The translations under genes were made by a program, and so were the position numbers. DNA of 64,000 bases, taken from the NCBI RefSeq assembly GCF_900142515.1, contig NZ_FRBC01000006.1, positions 1 through 64,000 of the forward strand, written 5' to 3'. The notes beneath the pieces were generated by a model. That model had not been told where the DNA came from. It worked only from the letters and a program-made list of their open reading frames with translations, and ran no database searches. The DNA is from Pseudoselenomonas ruminantium. Lineage in GTDB: Bacteria > Bacillota > Negativicutes > Selenomonadales > Selenomonadaceae. Below are positions 52,823 through 62,314 of this stretch, piece by piece. Within the stretch, counting starts at the first letter, position 1; every line of letters starts with the position of its first letter.

Positions 52823-53695
52823 TCAGCAACAGAAGTTTGCCACCGCGCCCAAAAGATTGGCATCATTGCCATGTTGGCAAGGCAACAGTTTCGGCACCAC
52901 CCGGGCTACACCGACCTTTGCCAGGATTTTCTGCAGCCGCTGATCGATGGCAGGGATGAAATCCGGACGGGAACTGATAGCACCGCCGAAGAGAATGGCC
53001 TCCGGGTCATAGGTATACTGGATATTGTAAACGGCCCTGGCCAGATACTCATACATATTGTCAATGAGCCGCTGTGCATCTTCCTCTCCCTGCGCTGCCA
53101 TTTCATAGACCATGCGGCCATCATAGGTATCCTCCGGCACATTGCGGAGCATGGCCAGCTGGCGGCAAAGCCCGCCGGTGGAACCCACTTCACTCAGAAT
53201 ATCGTAATCATCATTCATCACCATATAGCCAAATTCCCCGCCATGCTGATGCGGGCCACGAACGACTTTCTTGTCATGCACCACAGCACCGCCCACACCA
53301 GTGCCTATGACGAAATAAGCCAGAGAGTCATAATCGCGTCCAGCACCAGTCCAGGCTTCACCCAGCGCCGCGCAATTGGCATCGTTTTCCATGCTTACCG
53401 GCAGTCCCAGCTTTGCTGCCAATGCCTGCTTGATGGGGAAATCATGGATATAATCCAGCGCACTGCTGCCGCCAATCACACCGCTTTCGTCATCCACCGC
53501 CCCTGGCATGCTGAATCCGGCCCCGGTAAGGTCCCGGCCTTTGCCCAATTGCTGACAGGCCTCGACCACTTCAGCATAGAACTCCTCCAGCGTCCCCGGT
53601 GTCACAAAACCGCCCTTGCCTGACAGTTTGCCCTGCTCATCCACCAACGCATATTTCACACTGCTACCGCCCACATCATAAGCCAGATAATTCAT
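52823..53695 (-). CDS. ROK-family sugar kinase-like protein
   Basis: A 290-residue protein with the ROK ATP-binding start (YLAYDVGGSSVKYALVD), NDANCAALGEAW, and GTGVGGAVVHDKKVVRG followed by GGEFGYM. The zinc motif CxCGxxGC of glucokinase/NagC-type ROK proteins is missing (GSTGGLCRQLA instead), as in several Firmicute members, so the substrate (glucose, N-acetylmannosamine or other) is uncertain. There is no DNA-binding domain, so it is an enzyme. The ATG at 53695 is better spaced from AAGGAG than the GTG at 53704. Confidence 0.88.
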   Translation of the reverse strand: MNYLAYDVGGSSVKYALVDEQGKLSGKGGFVTPGTLEEFYAEVVEACQQLGKGRDLTGAGFSMPGAVDDESGVIGGSSALDYIHDFPIKQALAAKLGLPVSMENDANCAALGEAWTGAGRDYDSLAYFVIGTGVGGAVVHDKKVVRGPHQHGGEFGYMVMNDDYDILSEVGSTGGLCRQLAMLRNVPEDTYDGRMVYEMAAQGEEDAQRLIDNMYEYLARAVYNIQYTYDPEAILFGGAISSRPDFIPAIDQRLQKILAKVGVARVVPKLLPCQHGNDANLLGAVANFCC

Positions 53696-53953
53696 TTCCG
53701 TCACGCTCCTTCTTGATTCTTATTGTATCAATTAAAACGCGACAGGACAGCATGCCGAAACAATTCCGATACATTGTTACAGATTTTTCCGCCTGCTTCC
53801 CAAAAAATTGAAACCACGCCACAATAAAGAAGCTATTGCATGAATGAGAAATCTTATGCACAGCCCCATACACACTTTGCTGATGCCATTAAATTTTCCA
53901 ATCGATGGCCTCGGGCATCTGGCAGCTATACTCCTCATCAGCAATGACCAGGG

Positions 53954-54736
53954 TTATTTTGTAATATTAGCATGCGCTTTTAGTGGTGTAATTGCTTTCA
54001 ATATAACATTGAAATGTTTTTGCACATAAGCAGATTTTTCCCAAGGAGTCGATAGCATCATATCCTTAAAAAGCCCTGTGGAATGATCGGGATTTGTAAT
54101 CGCAATCATAGAAGAATATTTTGCTTTAAGTACCAATCTAGTGCTCTTTAGATAATTTTTCCGAACATCGTCATTGTTTTCAAGAAGTGAAACGTACTTT
54201 TGCGCTTCTTCATAAATTATTTTACCACTTTCGTTTTTTTCTTTAACTGCATTCATTAAAAGTGTTTCTATTGCACCCTGTTCATAAAAAGGAAATATCA
54301 CTGGCGTAATTTTTGTAGATGCTATTTCTCCATTGGGGCATTCTATATTACACATAGTTGAAGTATTATTTTGAAGTGACAAACCATCTATTATATTTTC
54401 AGCCATACCAGCCAATATTTCTTTCTCATCGTCATTATCTCTATCACGTACAATAACAACAGATTCCGGAGATGCTGATGGTATTTCCTTTACAAATTTA
54501 TCGATTATTATATGTAAAGGTTCTGCAAAACTATCCTTTCCGCCTACACTCCATATAGCAACACCATCATTATCTTTTTTCATATAAATTACCTTGCGAC
54601 CAGATTTGTTTTCCGGAATCTTATAACTTGTCCACAAGGATTTACCATTGTCCATCATCCATCCATCGATTTTATGCAGAAAATAGGAAATAAACCAAAG
54701 GTCATCCTGACCTTCACATAATATAACGGATTTCAT
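53954..54736 (-). CDS. TOPRIM-domain protein (DUF4435/DUF3226-like), partner of an AAA ATPase
   Basis: A 260-residue protein. SVILCEGQDDLWFISYFL carries the TOPRIM glutamate (E8) and VVIVRDRDNDD carries the DxD pair (D98, D100), the metal site of OLD-type nucleases. The rest is unlike known domains to me. It overlaps the ATPase gene by four bases, in the order ATPase then TOPRIM, as in PARIS systems (AriA-AriB) and as a split version of OLD nucleases. AT content is clearly higher than in the flanking host genes, so transfer is likely. DUF family choice is uncertain. Confidence 0.75.
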   Translation of the reverse strand: MKSVILCEGQDDLWFISYFLHKIDGWMMDNGKSLWTSYKIPENKSGRKVIYMKKDNDGVAIWSVGGKDSFAEPLHIIIDKFVKEIPSASPESVVIVRDRDNDDEKEILAGMAENIIDGLSLQNNTSTMCNIECPNGEIASTKITPVIFPFYEQGAIETLLMNAVKEKNESGKIIYEEAQKYVSLLENNDDVRKNYLKSTRLVLKAKYSSMIAITNPDHSTGLFKDMMLSTPWEKSAYVQKHFNVILKAITPLKAHANITK

Positions 54737-55803
54737 ATTCGCAGCTCCAATTCATAATCTTCTCGGTCGTTATATGCTTCTTCCCCAGTTCGTATCTTGC
54801 TTCTCGTGATTTGCGAAGCATTATCTTTCCTCAAGGTAATGACACGTAATAAATCATCCTGTGAGAAATGGCTATGTGCAATAGATAAAATCGCATCTAA
54901 AGCTTCTGCACTATGCGTAGTAATAAATGCCTGTACATGATATTTCCTGCAAGCGTTCAAGAACCAATAGAATACATCTCTAAATGCCGAAACATGTATT
55001 GCATTATCAATTTCGTCTACCAGTATGATACCATTTTTACAATTTGCAATTTCCACAGCCAAGCAAAGAGCTTTTTGCATTCCCGCACCATACGAAAATA
55101 ACGGAAGCACTCCTCTTATTGTACTATGTAAGTAAATATCCTCATCTATGATACTAATATCCATAATGGTATCATCAAATGGTTTAATAATTTCTATCAA
55201 TTCTTCTTTACCATTATTTATAATATAATCTTTTATAGCATTCGCCGTGGTGCGATAGTAATTTATACCAGAAAACACATACGTTACATGATATAAATCA
55301 TTTTCATCAGCTGTGAATAGCGTATCTGTATTATTTATGATTTTATCATATTTATATTTTGGTTTTTTACTGGAAGTATTTGATATCTTTACAGATAAAT
55401 CCATCATTGTTTGCGGTTCACCTGATGTATTCGTTATTTTTCCAACAGTACCACCGGCTTCATAAAGATATCTTATATTTTTTATGTTAGCTCCGATTTT
55501 AATACGATATGATGCACTTGCTTCATCTGATTCTGTATCTTTTTGAAAAACACTTAAAACATATTGAACAATATTTTTCTTTCTAGCCTCTGGCGATACG
55601 CTAACTCTTATGGCCGAAAGGCTAATCAATTGTCCAATGTCGCTGGGGTTGGATAGGATACGAATTGCTTCTAGCGCACTTGTTTTCCCACAATTATTAG
55701 GGCCAGCAAGCACATTTACAAAGGATAAATCATTTATTTCTAATTCATTTATCCCTCTGAAATGATGGATGTTCATTCCGTTCAATATAAGTTGTTTCTC
55801 CAT
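54733..55803 (-). CDS. AAA15/OLD-like ATPase of a putative PARIS-type defence pair
   Basis: A 356-residue SMC/ABC-like ATPase. Walker A GPNNCGKT is at residues 34-41, just after the typical HHFRGINELEINDL start. The signature-like segment FSYGAGMQKAL, Walker B IILVDEIDNAIH (about residue 254), and the H-loop TTHSAEAL (about 296) are intact. The insert between Walker A and the signature is AT-rich and lacks known motifs. The size and partner fit AriA of PARIS or the AAA half of an OLD nuclease. It begins 19 bp after the restriction enzyme gene, so all three form one operon. Confidence 0.8.
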   Translation of the reverse strand: MEKQLILNGMNIHHFRGINELEINDLSFVNVLAGPNNCGKTSALEAIRILSNPSDIGQLISLSAIRVSVSPEARKKNIVQYVLSVFQKDTESDEASASYRIKIGANIKNIRYLYEAGGTVGKITNTSGEPQTMMDLSVKISNTSSKKPKYKYDKIINNTDTLFTADENDLYHVTYVFSGINYYRTTANAIKDYIINNGKEELIEIIKPFDDTIMDISIIDEDIYLHSTIRGVLPLFSYGAGMQKALCLAVEIANCKNGIILVDEIDNAIHVSAFRDVFYWFLNACRKYHVQAFITTHSAEALDAILSIAHSHFSQDDLLRVITLRKDNASQITRSKIRTGEEAYNDREDYELELRI

Positions 55804-55822
55804 AAAAACAATTTGTCTCCCT

Positions 55823-58800
55823 TCATTTGAAATATTTTTGGATTGCCGCTTCCTTTTCCTGCTTTAGCTTGAGAATTCGAGCTTGAGCAGCATTTTTCGA
55901 TTTGTCGGCCTGGGCTACAAAGTCGGCGAATTGGTTTTGAAGGTCTATTGGTGGCAATGTAATCGTAAATTTCTTTGCATCAGCAACATTTACGTGTGGA
56001 ACAGTAGCCCCTGTGTTTTTACTATCGGCCTGATGTTTGACGTCATCTGATATAAGAGCATACAGTAGATACTCTGGACAACACATACAAGGATTGGCTC
56101 TAAACAACATCACCCTTTGTCCTAAACAGAAATTATATCCTCTTGGCAATATAGCAGCATTACCATACGTTCCCTCACGACCGTATACAATATCGCCTGG
56201 CATAGGCTTGAGACGTTTGATTCGTTCTATATATTCATCTTTCGAAACATATTTCATGGTTGACCAGTCTATCCCCCCTAATTTTATTTCATTAGTTCGT
56301 ATAGCTGGATATACAAGTTCTCCTTGATATTTAGGAGTTGTATGTGGGCAATCTACAATATCCGAACAAACTTCTTCAATCTTAACAATAGGATATTCAC
56401 TACTTCCAAGTATCTCGATAAACCGTGATTTAATATCATCGTCACATTTTTTTATATCCTGCTCCAGATTCGTCACCTGCGAATCGATGACTTCGATTTC
56501 CTCCACCACTTTGCTTTGCACAGCAACGCTGGGAATTTGTACAGTCAAGCTCTTTATTCTTGCCGTAGATGCCCGGTTGCTGCGAGAGAATCTTTCGTAT
56601 TCGCCCTCTACCTGCAAAGCCAGGGCCAGGTATTTCGGCAATATCTTATCCGTATTTACCCGAATTACGCCGCAATGGTCGGTAGGATAGAACGGATAAT
56701 TTTCCGGCAGATAATTGACCATCCAATCCCCATCAATGCCCCAGATAACCGAAGGCTGGCTGAAATCTGTCAAGTTTTGCCTATTGATACGACCAAATTC
56801 CTCAAAGACATTAGCACTATAAACAGGATATTCGCCATCTTCTTCAATCTCTGAGGCCACTACACGATTGCCAATGCTGACAGAAAACTCCTTACCGTCC
56901 AGCTTGTAAGCCGTCATGCCTTCCTTTATCACCTGATGACGCACTTTTGTGGTTTTGATGGCCTTGTTGAAATTCACGCCGCCAAAATCCAGCATATCCG
57001 TTGTAGCCATGTAATGATAGTATTCACCCAAGTCACCAGTCGGTTCCTCCTGCGTTCCAAAGGACGCACGAACCACGGCTGCCAATGTGTCTGCGGCTTG
57101 CCTGTCCTGCGGATTATACAGCAGTCCTCCCAGCTTTTTGATTTGTATGCCTTCCTGCCCTTTCCGATTGCTCCAGCCATAGCCTAGGAATTTTTCCTGT
57201 CCCTTGTTGTCGTCCGGGGCTGTAATAATTAATGTGGTCTGTCCATAAGCCAAGGAAAAATACAGGAGCTTTTCCGCTTCTTTGCCGATAGCAAATTCAT
57301 AGAAAGCGACATTGCACCACTCCAGTTTTTCTTTCTCGCTCTTGGCCTGATAGCCCTTTTGCTTGACCTTGGCACTGTATTCTGCTGAGGACAGGAACGC
57401 TTTGGTATAGGCATCTATATAAGGTACATCTGCCCAACCATTGAAGTTACGTTGCCGGGTTACAAATTCGCCGTAAATGTTCCTCTCTACTTGAATTTTA
57501 TCCAAATATGCTGCCAGAATATCCTTATCTTCCCAATCCTCCAAGCTCTGCGCAGTTAGTATAGCTTGTACGCTGTCCTCACAAAGATCAATCTTTTTCG
57601 GTGGCTCTACAAACTTTTCGAGGAACATAATAACCGTATTCGTCCCTGTTGCGCCAAAAGTCTTGCTCCCCAACTTAACAATAGCGCGCAGACAGAAATT
57701 TTGCAACAGGGATTCACGAGCAGCAATAAAGCTCTCGCTTTCCTTGTTTAGAATACTACTGGGCAGAATCACAGCCGCTACCCCTTGGGGCTTTAACAGC
57801 TGGGCAATGCGCTCCACAAAAAGCGTTTCTATCTCCGAACCATTGTTGCTTATCTTGGCCAGAATGGTAAAATCATTGTCCTTCAATTTCAAATGCGGCT
57901 TAAAAGCCGCCACCGAATAGGGTGGATTGGCCACTAAAATATCGAAACTATGCGGACGGATATTTTTATCCACGTAATTTTCCAAACCATCGCCAAATAC
58001 AATGTTGCCAGCGCCAGCCCCATGCATAAAGAGGGAGATTTTGGACACTCTAGCCAAACGGTAATCTTTCTCTACACCATACAATTTTTCGCTCACCCAA
58101 GCATGTTCATCTTTTTGCACTAGGGCATTTACCGCCTCATACCCCTGGGTAAGAAAGTGCCCAGCTCCACAGGCATAATCAATGATTTTGGGATATTCCT
58201 GCTCTTTTTTCCGCAATATCTCGCTTAAAGGCAAACTGTCCCATACAAAACGAGTAATTGGCATAGGTGTAAAAAACTGCCCCTCATTTTGCTTGAAACC
58301 CTTGCTCAAAAGTTGCTCAAAAAGATCCCCCAGTGTCTGCAGGTCACGAGAACCTATAATACGATATTCTTCAAAGAGTTGTACCACTTCCACCAGTATT
58401 TTACCGTTCTGATAAAACAGCTCTTCATTATGCACATCTTTGAAGGCAAAATCATTGTTGGTATAAAATTTCAAACTACGCAAAGTCTTCTTCAGTTCCG
58501 CTATCAGCTTGTTTCTTTTCTGCCCCGTATATTGCTGGATTAAATTTTCAGCATAGTCATCTGCTACATAGAAAATCTGTTCCCGCATGAATTTCTCCAT
58601 GCCGTCACGATGCAAGCGCTGTAACCTGTCCTGGAGATTTTCATAGGTGTCCGTACCTACCTTGTACTGAAATTCCACCTCATCATCTTCATCTTTTTGA
58701 ATTTCATCCACCAGCTTGCAGATAAAGAGGGCAATCAGACGATTAAAAGCATTTTCCTTATCCGACACATTGTTGTGACGCAAGATTTCCTCAAAGCGGT

Positions 58801-59548
58801 TTACAATTTTGTCATTTTCGCTGAAATCCCGCAAATCTTTCTTCCGCAAGGGTTTGGCCCCAATCTCATAGGCCACAGTATCATCACGGAAGACCACATC
58901 GCCAAACAAGCGTTTCTCATAAGTTTCATCCCAAACAGCAAAAAGCTCCTCCACAGTATGTGCATCGTCATAAAGTTTTATGGAACTGTCCTGTTTTTGC
59001 GCAATCCGCATATTACTATCGTCATTACAAGAGATGCTGTCTGTTCGATAGGTAATCCGATTATCTTCCCAATCAGAAGCATACAGCAAAAGCCATTGAC
59101 AGGCATCTTCCTGCTTCCAGTATGAGATAAGCTGACCTCCATCAATCTGTGTTTGGCGCAGTTCGTTATCATACTCCCGGCCCGCTGTCTTGCACTCAAT
59201 GATAAAGAGCATCTTTCCGTCAGCTCCGGTCACACATATATCAGCTCGGCCGCTTTTAGCGTCATGCCCTAAGTGCCATTCCTTTTCCAGCTCGATGTGC
59301 TCTGGGCGATACCCCTTATCCAACAAACGATTCACACACTCGAAGACCACCATATTTTCCTTATGGGCCTCATCAAAATAAGCGTTACGTTCCCGCCCCT
59401 TTATCTTCTCCGGGTAAATCAGCTTTCTATTTTCCCAATCCACTTTCAGATAATCGTCATACTCCGGGAAATATTTTGCATACCCGCCATCGCTTTCTAT
59501 AAATTGCATATATTTTAATGCCGCCACAAAATTTTTAACAGTTATCAT
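55823..59548 (-). CDS. Single-chain restriction-modification enzyme (nuclease-methylase-specificity fusion)
   Basis: A 1241-residue protein, start at 59548 behind GGAGG. From the N-terminus: a PD-(D/E)xK nuclease of HsdR_N type (RADIC with D103, FIIECK with E118/K120); a linker; an HsdM-like N6-adenine methylase (GQFFTPMPITRF, SAM motif DYACGAGHFL about 457, catalytic VANPPY about 541); and from about residue 900 an HsdS-like part with two target-recognition regions separated by helices (DSQVTNLEQDIKKCDDDI; RILKLKQEKEAAIQKYF). There is no helicase, so it is a Type IIG/IIL-like enzyme. It leads the ATPase/TOPRIM pair. Confidence 0.88.
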   Translation of the reverse strand: MITVKNFVAALKYMQFIESDGGYAKYFPEYDDYLKVDWENRKLIYPEKIKGRERNAYFDEAHKENMVVFECVNRLLDKGYRPEHIELEKEWHLGHDAKSGRADICVTGADGKMLFIIECKTAGREYDNELRQTQIDGGQLISYWKQEDACQWLLLYASDWEDNRITYRTDSISCNDDSNMRIAQKQDSSIKLYDDAHTVEELFAVWDETYEKRLFGDVVFRDDTVAYEIGAKPLRKKDLRDFSENDKIVNRFEEILRHNNVSDKENAFNRLIALFICKLVDEIQKDEDDEVEFQYKVGTDTYENLQDRLQRLHRDGMEKFMREQIFYVADDYAENLIQQYTGQKRNKLIAELKKTLRSLKFYTNNDFAFKDVHNEELFYQNGKILVEVVQLFEEYRIIGSRDLQTLGDLFEQLLSKGFKQNEGQFFTPMPITRFVWDSLPLSEILRKKEQEYPKIIDYACGAGHFLTQGYEAVNALVQKDEHAWVSEKLYGVEKDYRLARVSKISLFMHGAGAGNIVFGDGLENYVDKNIRPHSFDILVANPPYSVAAFKPHLKLKDNDFTILAKISNNGSEIETLFVERIAQLLKPQGVAAVILPSSILNKESESFIAARESLLQNFCLRAIVKLGSKTFGATGTNTVIMFLEKFVEPPKKIDLCEDSVQAILTAQSLEDWEDKDILAAYLDKIQVERNIYGEFVTRQRNFNGWADVPYIDAYTKAFLSSAEYSAKVKQKGYQAKSEKEKLEWCNVAFYEFAIGKEAEKLLYFSLAYGQTTLIITAPDDNKGQEKFLGYGWSNRKGQEGIQIKKLGGLLYNPQDRQAADTLAAVVRASFGTQEEPTGDLGEYYHYMATTDMLDFGGVNFNKAIKTTKVRHQVIKEGMTAYKLDGKEFSVSIGNRVVASEIEEDGEYPVYSANVFEEFGRINRQNLTDFSQPSVIWGIDGDWMVNYLPENYPFYPTDHCGVIRVNTDKILPKYLALALQVEGEYERFSRSNRASTARIKSLTVQIPSVAVQSKVVEEIEVIDSQVTNLEQDIKKCDDDIKSRFIEILGSSEYPIVKIEEVCSDIVDCPHTTPKYQGELVYPAIRTNEIKLGGIDWSTMKYVSKDEYIERIKRLKPMPGDIVYGREGTYGNAAILPRGYNFCLGQRVMLFRANPCMCCPEYLLYALISDDVKHQADSKNTGATVPHVNVADAKKFTITLPPIDLQNQFADFVAQADKSKNAAQARILKLKQEKEAAIQKYFK

Positions 59549-59585
59549 TGATCCTCCAATGCCTTTTTGCAAAAATGTCCCTTTA

Positions 59586-59614
59586 ATTATACCGCAAACA
59601 GGAAAATTAACCAA
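59586..59614 (-). promoter_or_regulatory. Promoter of the defence operon
   Basis: TTGGTT, 17 bp, TATAAT on the minus strand, preceded by TGCGG, a near-extended -10. It lies 38 bp before the restriction enzyme start. Downstream genes have no obvious promoters of their own. Confidence 0.6.
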
Positions 59615-59624
59615 ACAAAACAGA

Positions 59625-59651
59625 CTGACCAATCAAAAAGTGACTGGTCAG
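59625..59651 (-). terminator. Terminator after hydG
   Basis: CTGACCAGTC-ACTTTTT-GATTGGTCAG on the minus strand, 10-bp stem with one G-T, followed by TCTGTTTTGTTT. It insulates hydG from the defence operon. Confidence 0.75.
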
Positions 59652-59663
59652 CCCTAGATATCG

Positions 59664-61121
59664 TTAAAACCGGAAATCCCGTTTATCTGAATGTTTGATA
59701 GCCTCGATATGTTCAGCGGCAATCTCTCTTACTTTTTCTTTCGGTATTTTCTTCAGCTCTTCATCTATGAGCTTATAGCCCAATGCTTTCGTTTCCTCAC
59801 TGGCATAATCCGTGAGATATTCCGTCAGCGTCATCAGAGCGTTAGGCGTGCAGCAGTTGACGATCTGGCCGCTCTTGCAAAGGCTCATGAACCGGTCACC
59901 GGTACGTCCCTCCCGATAGCAGGCTGTGCAGAAGGAAGGGATATGCCCCGTTTCCATCAGCCATTTGATGACCTCATCCAAGGTTCTCTGGTCCGATACA
60001 TTGAACTGTTCTGTATCGGTGGGGCGTTCTTCTTCCGTATAACCGCCCACACTGGTACGGCTGGCACCGCTGACCTGGCTGATGCCCACCTGCAGCATCT
60101 TCTCCCGCACCTGTTCAGACTCTCTGGTCGAGATGATCATGCCGGTATAAGGCACCGCCAGACGGATGCAGGCCGCAATCTTGGTGAATATCTCATCACT
60201 GATGGAATTATCAAAGGCCTCGGGATCGATATCATCCGCCTTTTTCACCCGCGGCACGGAAATCGTATGCGGGCCGACACCATGCACAGCTTCGAGATGT
60301 TCGGCGTGCATCAGCATGCCTGCGAATTCATATTTATAACCATCAAGGCCAAAGAGCACACCAATGCCCACATCATCAATGCCGCCTTCCATGGCGCGGT
60401 CCATCGCTTCGGTATGATAGGCGTAATCATGCTTCGGCCCCGTAGGATGCAGGCGGCCATAGCTTTCCTTGTTATAGGTTTCCTGAAAGAGGATATAGGT
60501 GCCGATACCCGCTTCCTTGAGCTTGCGGTAGTTCTCCACCGTGGTCGCAGCGATATTGACATTGACGCGGCGGATGGCGCCGTTCTTATGCTTGATGCTG
60601 TAGATGGTATGAATACAATCCAGGATATACTCGATGGGATTGTTGACGGGATCCTCCCCGGCCTCAATCGCCAAGCGCTTATGCCCCATATCCTGCAGGG
60701 CGATAACCTCAGCCTTCACTTCCTCCTGCGTGAGCTTCTTGCGCGGGATATGCTTGTTCTGCCCATGATAAGGACAGTAGACACAGCCATTCACGCAGTA
60801 ATTGGACAGATAAAGCGGTGCAAACAGTACAATGCGATTACCATAGAAGGCCTGTTTGATTTCCTCGGCAATCTCATACATCCGGGCAACCTTCTCCGGA
60901 TTCTCACAGGCCAGCAGTACCGAAGCCTCCCTGTGACTGAGGCCACGGCACACATAGCCGTTGCCCTTCTTCACTGGGCGGGCCTTCTCCATGATCTCAT
61001 CAATCAGTTCATAATTTTCTTTATTCGCCTCTGCGTAAGCCAGTGTCTCCTGGATCTCCGCATCATTGATAAACTCTTCTGCACGTAAAGAACGGGGATT
61101 GTATTCATACATAGTGGTCAT
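59664..61121 (-). CDS. hydG: [FeFe] hydrogenase maturase HydG
   Basis: Radical SAM tyrosine lyase that makes the CO and CN ligands of the [FeFe] hydrogenase H-cluster. The 485-residue protein has the cluster motif CVNGCVYC and the C-terminal CTACYREGRTGDRFM..VNCC region that binds the auxiliary cluster, which separates HydG from ThiH. LFQETYNKESYGRLHP is conserved. ATGs at 61121 and 61112 both lie near AAAGGA; I give the first. hydE and hydF are not in the window. Confidence 0.95.
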   Translation of the reverse strand: MTTMYEYNPRSLRAEEFINDAEIQETLAYAEANKENYELIDEIMEKARPVKKGNGYVCRGLSHREASVLLACENPEKVARMYEIAEEIKQAFYGNRIVLFAPLYLSNYCVNGCVYCPYHGQNKHIPRKKLTQEEVKAEVIALQDMGHKRLAIEAGEDPVNNPIEYILDCIHTIYSIKHKNGAIRRVNVNIAATTVENYRKLKEAGIGTYILFQETYNKESYGRLHPTGPKHDYAYHTEAMDRAMEGGIDDVGIGVLFGLDGYKYEFAGMLMHAEHLEAVHGVGPHTISVPRVKKADDIDPEAFDNSISDEIFTKIAACIRLAVPYTGMIISTRESEQVREKMLQVGISQVSGASRTSVGGYTEEERPTDTEQFNVSDQRTLDEVIKWLMETGHIPSFCTACYREGRTGDRFMSLCKSGQIVNCCTPNALMTLTEYLTDYASEETKALGYKLIDEELKKIPKEKVREIAAEHIEAIKHSDKRDFRF

Positions 61122-61228
61122 CTTCCTTTCAGAATAGCTCTCCACTTATTATTATAGCACAATCTCCGCCCATTTATAATTATTTATTTTTTTTGTTTAT
61201 TAATTATATCGTCTGCCAAAATACCTGA

Positions 61229-62314
61229 TCAATACACACGCACCGTAAGTGTATTATAACTGATTTCCACCAATTCCAGGTTAGCATCCGTAGCTCGCTG
61301 CATCTCATTCCAAAGCGTTTGCGGACTGCCACTATACATCACATTGAATATAGCCTTGCCACCGCTGTAACTGGCCAGATTCAGATTCCTTACGCCGTGC
61401 ACCCCCTCCACAGCCGTCTGCACCTGATTTATCTTGCTGAAATCAGCACCATATGCCACAACTTTCAGGTCCTGCCGATTCGTATACAATCCCGTGATCT
61501 GCCCGACAAAATATTCACCAATCTGTTTGCCAGCCTTGGCCAATGCCTTTTTGGCCGCTATGTTTTCCAAATTATCCACACCGGAACCATATTTCCCATC
61601 AGCAGCTATGATCTGCCCGGTTTTCGCAATGAACATCTTGGCCTCCACACGGGCACGGCAAGCCTGCAAACGGGAGCTTTTATTCCCTGGCAGCAACTGC
61701 GCCGGATCACCCGCCGATTCGCTGAAAGCCTCGCCCACGATCATGATATCCACGCCAAATTCCTGCGCAGCCTGACGCAAAGCCACCGCTGACATATTGT
61801 ACGGATTGCCATTGGGAATATCCACAGCTACTACATTGGAAAATCCAGATTCCACCAACGCCTTCACCACTGCCGTTTCCCCTGCAGGGTCAGGTATATT
61901 ATGACTGATATGCGTTTCCGGAATGCACACAGCAATACGTGGATTGCGTAACGTTACATCAATGATGCCCAAGCGGGCCAATTCCGTCATCAAAGCCGAA
62001 TTGGGCTGATCATCCACTACGGCATCAATGGTCACCTGCCAGCCGCTCACCGTCTGTGCACGCTGCCTGACTGTATAATCCCGGACAAAGCCACGCGCCT
62101 GGGTATAGATATTATCCCGGATAACGGTACTTTTATCTACCAGGGTCTGTGAATCCACCAAAACTCCCAGAGATTTTTCCACCGCCATGCGCAAAGCTTC
62201 GTTCTCCGCCTGCGAAGCCGTTACTCCGATGCCGGTGACGGTAACACTTTTGGCTGCTGCCGGCAGGCTCATCATCAACAGCAAAAGTCCCATGATCAGT
62301 ATGATTCGTTTCAT
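61229..62314 (-). CDS. Exported FlgT N-domain-like protein
   Basis: A 361-residue protein with a signal peptide (ILIMGLLLLMMSLPAAAKS). The first 110 mature residues (VTVTGIGVTASQAENEALRM, AVEKSLGVLVDSQTLVDKS, ARGFVRDYTV) resemble the N-terminal domain of FlgT, a periplasmic protein of Vibrio flagellar H rings. The rest (NPRIAVCIPETHISHN onward) has the alpha/beta pattern of TolB_N/CsgG-like domains, then an unassigned C-terminus. It starts immediately after the stop of the CsgG-like gene. A role in flagella or in another envelope structure is open. Confidence 0.65.
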   Translation of the reverse strand: MKRIILIMGLLLLMMSLPAAAKSVTVTGIGVTASQAENEALRMAVEKSLGVLVDSQTLVDKSTVIRDNIYTQARGFVRDYTVRQRAQTVSGWQVTIDAVVDDQPNSALMTELARLGIIDVTLRNPRIAVCIPETHISHNIPDPAGETAVVKALVESGFSNVVAVDIPNGNPYNMSAVALRQAAQEFGVDIMIVGEAFSESAGDPAQLLPGNKSSRLQACRARVEAKMFIAKTGQIIAADGKYGSGVDNLENIAAKKALAKAGKQIGEYFVGQITGLYTNRQDLKVVAYGADFSKINQVQTAVEGVHGVRNLNLASYSGGKAIFNVMYSGSPQTLWNEMQRATDANLELVEISYNTLTVRVY

